7,506 nt of DNA, taken from Armatimonadetes bacterium RBG_19FT_COMBO_69_19 (GTDB lineage Bacteria; Sysuimicrobiota; Sysuimicrobiia; Sysuimicrobiales; Kaftiobacteriaceae). Positions 5,036 through 7,506 of the stretch are shown here, piece by piece; the stretch's first letter is position 1, and every line of letters starts with the position of its first letter. The stretch covers positions 1-7,506 of the forward strand of contig MENB01000001.1 in the NCBI GenBank assembly GCA_001768125.1, given 5' to 3'. The translations under genes were made by a program, and so were the position numbers. The notes below the pieces were generated by a model. That model did no database searches, was not told the origin of the DNA, and saw only the letters and a list, made by a program, of their open reading frames with translations.

Positions 5036-5845
5036 CTACCGTCGCGTCGCCGACTGCCGGTCGCCCCGCAGGTAGGCAAGCCAGTACACCCCGGCTACGA
5101 GGACCGTGCCGCCCACGACGTTGCCGGCCGTCACGGCAACGAGATTCCTCACCACGCCGGCGGCCGCGACGGCGCCCTGCGCGTCCTCCGCCAGCCCCCA
5201 GGGGAGGAAGAACCTGTTGGCGATCGAGTGCTCGAATCCGACTGTTACGAATGCGGTGATGGGGAAGATGATACCCAGGATCTTGTCGGCGACGGTGTGG
5301 CCGCCGAGCGCAAGCCAGACAGCGAGGCACACGAGCGCGTTGCAGAGCACGCCGCGTGCGAAGGCCTGGAGGAAGGAGAGGTCGGCCTTGCTCCTGGCGA
5401 TTTCGACGGCGCCCTGCCCCACCCCGCCCCCGCCCAGGGACCCGATGTCTCCCCACACCACGAGGAGCACCGTGCCGAGCGACCCGATCACGTTGCCCGC
5501 GTAGGCAAGGACCCAGTTGCGGACCACATCGCGCGTCCCGATCAAGCCGCTGGCCCAGGCCATGGCGAGAAGGTTGTTGCCGGTGAACAGCTCGGCCCCG
5601 GCGACGACAACGAGGATCAGTCCAAGCGAGAAGCTGATCCCCCCGAGCAACCGGTTGACCCCGAACCCGAAGTTGGCGCCGGTCATGACGACGGCGAAGA
5701 AGAGGGCCCCGAGCGCGATGAATGCCCCCGCCAGGACGGCCAGCACCAGCACGGTGATAGGATCGCTGCGGGCCTTAGCGACCCCGAGCCGTTCGACCTT
5801 CCGGGCGATTTCCTGCGGCGGGAACGCGTCCAGGTCGACGGTCAC
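5036..5845 (-). CDS. Formate/nitrite transporter (FNT) family membrane channel
   Basis: A 269-residue integral membrane protein of the FocA/NirC/HSC family, pentameric channels that pass small monovalent anions such as formate, nitrite or hydrosulfide. The family signatures are present: AGAFIALGALF (39-49), ELFTGNN (85-91) with the constriction Thr88, GNVIGS (117-122), RGVLCNALVCLAVW (164-177), GFEHSIANRFFLP (203-215) with the central His206, and GNVVGG (241-246). The hydrophobic segments fit six membrane helices with the two broken helices typical of the fold. The start is GTG: the frame continues 17 codons further up to a stop but with no other start codon, and no good Shine-Dalgarno site is seen. 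No formate, nitrite or sulfide enzyme gene lies nearby, so the substrate is unresolved. The reductase gene follows 65 bp downstream. Confidence 0.93.
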   Translation of the reverse strand: MTVDLDAFPPQEIARKVERLGVAKARSDPITVLVLAVLAGAFIALGALFFAVVMTGANFGFGVNRLLGGISFSLGLILVVVAGAELFTGNNLLAMAWASGLIGTRDVVRNWVLAYAGNVIGSLGTVLLVVWGDIGSLGGGGVGQGAVEIARSKADLSFLQAFARGVLCNALVCLAVWLALGGHTVADKILGIIFPITAFVTVGFEHSIANRFFLPWGLAEDAQGAVAAAGVVRNLVAVTAGNVVGGTVLVAGVYWLAYLRGDRQSATRR

Positions 5846-5896
5846 GATACACCGATTCGGTCCGGGGCTCCCCGCGTCCCTTCCCGCGTGACCGCG

Positions 5897-6265
5897 TCAA
5901 GCTGGCCGATCTTCTCCGGTGACCTGAACCACGCAGAAGAGGTTGCCATCGGGATCCTGCAATACGATAAAGTCATCATCCGATTTATACCTCCAGGGAT
6001 AGCGAGTCGCCCCGATCTTGATTAGCCGCTCCACCTCCGCCTCTCTGTTGTTTGTGTAGAGGTCGAGGTGCAATCTACTCCTTTTGCCCGAGCGCTTTTC
6101 CGGAACTTGGTCCAAAGACACATTGGGCCCTCTTCCCTCAGGATCACGAAGAACCACCCAGCCGCCCTTCGCAGGCTCTCTGGGGACGTAGTGCAGCGCT
6201 TCCTGCCAGAATGCCAGCATTCTGTCGAACGCATAACAACGGATAACAATTGAACCGATCTTCAT
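5897..6265 (-). CDS. VOC-superfamily (glyoxalase-like) protein
   Basis: A 122-residue vicinal-oxygen-chelate protein of the Glyoxalase_6-like kind, with two beta-alpha-beta-beta-beta modules. The first is IGSIVIRCYAFDRMLAFWQ (3-21), then the strand GGWVVLRDPEG (34-44) and NVSLDQVPE. The second begins RLHLDLYTNN (64-73), followed by the helix EAEVERLIKIGAT and the strand VLQDPDGNLFCVV (101-113). Proteins of this type serve as dioxygenases, isomerases, or binding proteins for resistance to antibiotics; the role here is unknown. I chose the ATG at 6265 because GGAGGT lies seven bases upstream and the fold begins there; the frame extends to 6307 with a poorer start. Base composition drops in this gene (28 of 60 bases are G or C at 5941-6000), unlike its neighbours, which may reflect transfer. 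The FNT gene follows after 51 bp. Confidence 0.88.
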   Translation of the reverse strand: MKIGSIVIRCYAFDRMLAFWQEALHYVPREPAKGGWVVLRDPEGRGPNVSLDQVPEKRSGKRSRLHLDLYTNNREAEVERLIKIGATRYPWRYKSDDDFIVLQDPDGNLFCVVQVTGEDRPA

Positions 6266-6352
6266 TTCTCCGACCTCCACCTCGTGGTTACCTTCGCCTG
6301 CCCCCACCTTGCCGCTGACGGCGCTTTCCCGGGCAGGGTACGGATAACTGAA
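6266..6352. other. Divergent intergenic region between the VOC gene and a membrane-protein gene
   Basis: The 87-bp gap holds the VOC gene's ribosome binding site (GGAGGT on the minus strand, 6278-6273). On the plus strand GATAAC at 6343-6348 resembles a -10 element (four of six matches to TATAAT). It ends four bases before the membrane-protein ATG, so transcription from it would be leaderless or nearly so. No clear -35 hexamer accompanies it and no good plus-strand Shine-Dalgarno site is present. Confidence 0.35.
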
Positions 6353-6886
6353 ATGACGAAAACGCCTCTGCCGAAACTGGTGATCCTCGGGGCGCTAGCG
6401 GGTTTCCTGGCGGCATGGCTCCTGGCCATCGATCTGGCCGCGATCCAGGGAACGCACGCGCTCCTCTTGGACTGGCTCATCACCGCCCCGCTGGATCCCG
6501 AGATCCGACCGTTCATGGTCGGAGCCACGCTCGCGACCGCGCTCATGTCGCTGGTGTGGTACTCGAAGGAGGGAGCCCGGCTGCGCCCCCATCGAGTATC
6601 CTCCCGCTGGTATCTCGGGACCGTAGCCTGGGGACTGGCCTGCGTCGCCTTGAGCGTCGTGCTGGCGTTCATCCCCGCAGCCTTCCGGTGGGTGGCTCAG
6701 ACGCCCGCGCTCATCCGTGCGGTTCCCATGCAGTTGGTCGGTTGGGGGCTGTACGGACTATTATTCGGACTCGCGACCGTGCTGCTGCTCTCACCGTTCG
6801 TGGTGTGGATCGCCGAGCGGGCAGTCCTTCGCAACCATCTTCCTTCGCAGCGGAACGGCTATCCGGGGTCGATACCTTTCTCATAG
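6353..6886 (+). CDS. Four-helix integral membrane protein of unknown function
   Basis: A 177-residue protein with four predicted membrane helices, at about residues 9-31, 52-70, 88-111 and 126-153. A positively charged loop (KEGARLRPHRVSSRW, 72-86) lies between helices 2 and 3, and the basic tail ERAVLRNHLPSQR suggests a cytoplasmic C-terminus. The loop between helices 1 and 2 (IQGTHALLLDWLITAPLDPE) is presumably outside. The frame extends upstream to a GTG at 6284, but those 23 residues are polar and unlike a leader, so I chose the ATG at 6353 just before the first helix. No strong ribosome binding site precedes it. I do not recognise the family and assign no function. Its 3' end overlaps the convergent acetyltransferase gene by 28 bp. 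Confidence 0.8.
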   Translation: MTKTPLPKLVILGALAGFLAAWLLAIDLAAIQGTHALLLDWLITAPLDPEIRPFMVGATLATALMSLVWYSKEGARLRPHRVSSRWYLGTVAWGLACVALSVVLAFIPAAFRWVAQTPALIRAVPMQLVGWGLYGLLFGLATVLLLSPFVVWIAERAVLRNHLPSQRNGYPGSIPFS

Positions 6887-7356
6887 ACGACCGATGAGTG
6901 GAGGCGATCCTCCGGGATCGCGTAGTATCGTCGCAGGACCGCGGCAGAATCCGAAACGAGCCGGTATCCCGCGTTCTCCAGCAGGCTTCGGGCTTTGTGA
7001 TTGGATGCGTACGTCCCAACCAGGATCCGGCGAACCCCGCGGACCTGGGTTTCGAGATGCTCCCGCAGGCGCGTGCCGATCCCCCGGCGCTGCCATTCGG
7101 GCAGCACGTAGGCGTGCCGGAGCAACGCCACGTCGCGCACGTACTCCAGGCCCATCACGCCGACCAGCGTTCCGGAGGCCATGGCGCCGAACCAGGTCAT
7201 GCGTTTGGCTTCGGCATCCCACACCTCGGGCGTCATCTCGGGATCGTGCAGGTCCTCGGCCGGCAGGAACTCGCGGTACCATCGCGCGGCGACGTTGATC
7301 ACGGCGACCGCCGGATCCCGGTCCTCAGGTCCCAGCGCCCGGATCGACAGGTCCAT
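6859..7356 (-). CDS. GNAT-family N-acetyltransferase
   Basis: A 165-residue acetyltransferase of the Acetyltransf_1 type. In order: N-terminal strand SIRALGPEDRDPAVAVIN (4-21); strands FGAMASGTLVGVMGLEYV (56-73), including the usual G-x-x-V-G-x-x-G-L; strand 4 HAYVLPEWQ; the acetyl-CoA pyrophosphate loop QRRGIGTRL (89-97), complete here; and motif B ASNHKARSLLENAGYRLV (117-134). A tail RYYAIPEDRLHSSVVYEK follows. The ATG at 7356 has only a weak AGGT upstream. The stop of the preceding acetyltransferase-like gene lies 10 bp before it, so the two are probably cotranscribed. Substrate unknown. The 3' end overlaps the four-helix membrane protein gene, tail to tail. Confidence 0.92.
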   Translation of the reverse strand: MDLSIRALGPEDRDPAVAVINVAARWYREFLPAEDLHDPEMTPEVWDAEAKRMTWFGAMASGTLVGVMGLEYVRDVALLRHAYVLPEWQRRGIGTRLREHLETQVRGVRRILVGTYASNHKARSLLENAGYRLVSDSAAVLRRYYAIPEDRLHSSVVYEKGIDPG

Positions 7357-7366
7357 GATGTCGTAC

Positions 7367-7506
7367 CTATGCCTTGGGGCGGAGCCGGCGCCGCATCACG
7401 GGTCGCGTCTTCTTCCGGCGAGCGACTTCTTTGAAGCCGGTTCGATCGTACATGCCCTTCGCTCCGAACCACATGAAGTCAGGATGGCTGCGCTCTCTCT
7501 TGTCAA
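7367..7506 (-). CDS. C-terminal end of a GNAT-like acetyltransferase, cut off by the window
   Basis: The minus-strand frame is open from the window edge to a TAG at 7369-7367, giving 45 visible residues. The segment DFMWFGAKGMYDRTGFKEVA followed by RRKKTRPVMRR matches the C-terminal motif B and tail seen in a subgroup of GNAT acetyltransferases (typically 'F-x-W-F-G-x-x-x-M-F/Y-x-x-x-G-F-x-E-V-A-R-R-x-x-x-R-P-x-M-R'). The acetyl-CoA loop lies outside the window, so completeness and activity cannot be judged. The end is rich in Arg and Lys. The next acetyltransferase gene starts 10 bp downstream, so this would be the second pair of adjacent modification genes in the region. Confidence 0.75.
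   Translation of the reverse strand, partial: DKRERSHPDFMWFGAKGMYDRTGFKEVARRKKTRPVMRRRLRPKA

Noticed and set aside
5228..6025. Plus-strand open frame of 265 codons opposite the FNT channel gene
   Set aside because: It runs across the intergenic gap into the VOC gene and is acidic and low in complexity. The FNT signatures on the minus strand are unmistakable.
6235..6252. Resemblance to the lac operator (CGGATAACAATT at 6240-6251)
   Set aside because: It lies inside the VOC coding region, where it encodes residues around IVIR near the N-terminus. The symmetric other half of an operator is missing and there is no lac-type regulator in the window. A vector contaminant would show longer identity.
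1..7506. Defence system, prophage, transposon or CRISPR content
   Set aside because: No transposase, integrase, nuclease, helicase, reverse transcriptase, toxin-antitoxin pair or spaced repeat array was recognised. All supported genes are small enzymes, membrane proteins or one secreted protein.

Overview
The window is gene-dense, GC-rich bacterial chromosome. Hand counts are about 72% GC at 5101-5160 but about 47% at 5941-6000. It contains twelve protein-coding genes, two of them cut by the window edges. I see no rRNA, tRNA, CRISPR array, transposase, integrase or phage gene. Strong Shine-Dalgarno sites, GTG and TTG starts, a likely F420-dependent reductase and a YfiT/BstA-type protein suggest a high-GC Terrabacteria-like lineage (Actinomycetota, Chloroflexota, Armatimonadota or a related uncultured soil or sediment phylum). 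The sequence alone cannot settle this. Most genes encode small stand-alone enzymes of stress, detoxification or small-molecule modification, which is typical of an accessory chromosomal region.

Layout. A plus-strand membrane protein, cut at its 5' end (1-279), converges on a minus-strand block running from 3397 down to 286. In transcription order this block is a GNAT acetyltransferase (3397-2849), a class I SAM-dependent methyltransferase (2819-2052), a RimJ/RimL-like GNAT acetyltransferase (2055-1510), a gap of about 106 bp, a YfiT/BstA-like DinB-family protein (1403-843) and the methionine sulfoxide reductase MsrA (828-286). The first three genes overlap or nearly touch and look translationally coupled. 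bstA-like and msrA are 14 bp apart.

From 3398 to 3490 lies a divergent intergenic region. To its right, with a near-perfect ribosome binding site and a TTG start, is a secreted protein (3491-4546). It has two repeats resembling DUF5666, joined by an Asp-rich linker, then an X-Pro linker and an Ig-like C-terminal domain. It converges, with a 20-bp overlap, on a minus-strand run: a FNT-family anion channel (5845-5036), then a deazaflavin (F420)-dependent reductase (4970-4527), preceded by a VOC/glyoxalase-like protein (6265-5897). A plus-strand four-helix membrane protein (6353-6886) diverges from the VOC gene. It overlaps tail to tail with a minus-strand GNAT acetyltransferase (7356-6859), which itself follows, by 10 bp, the C-terminal end of a fourth GNAT-like protein (7506-7367).

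I found no clear new multi-gene defence or biosynthetic system. The points most worth following are the secreted DUF5666-like protein with its possible calcium-binding linker, a perfect 11-bp inverted repeat inside the F420 reductase gene where it could act on the convergent transcript, the density of GNAT enzymes, and the pairing of a thiol-transferase-like gene with msrA.
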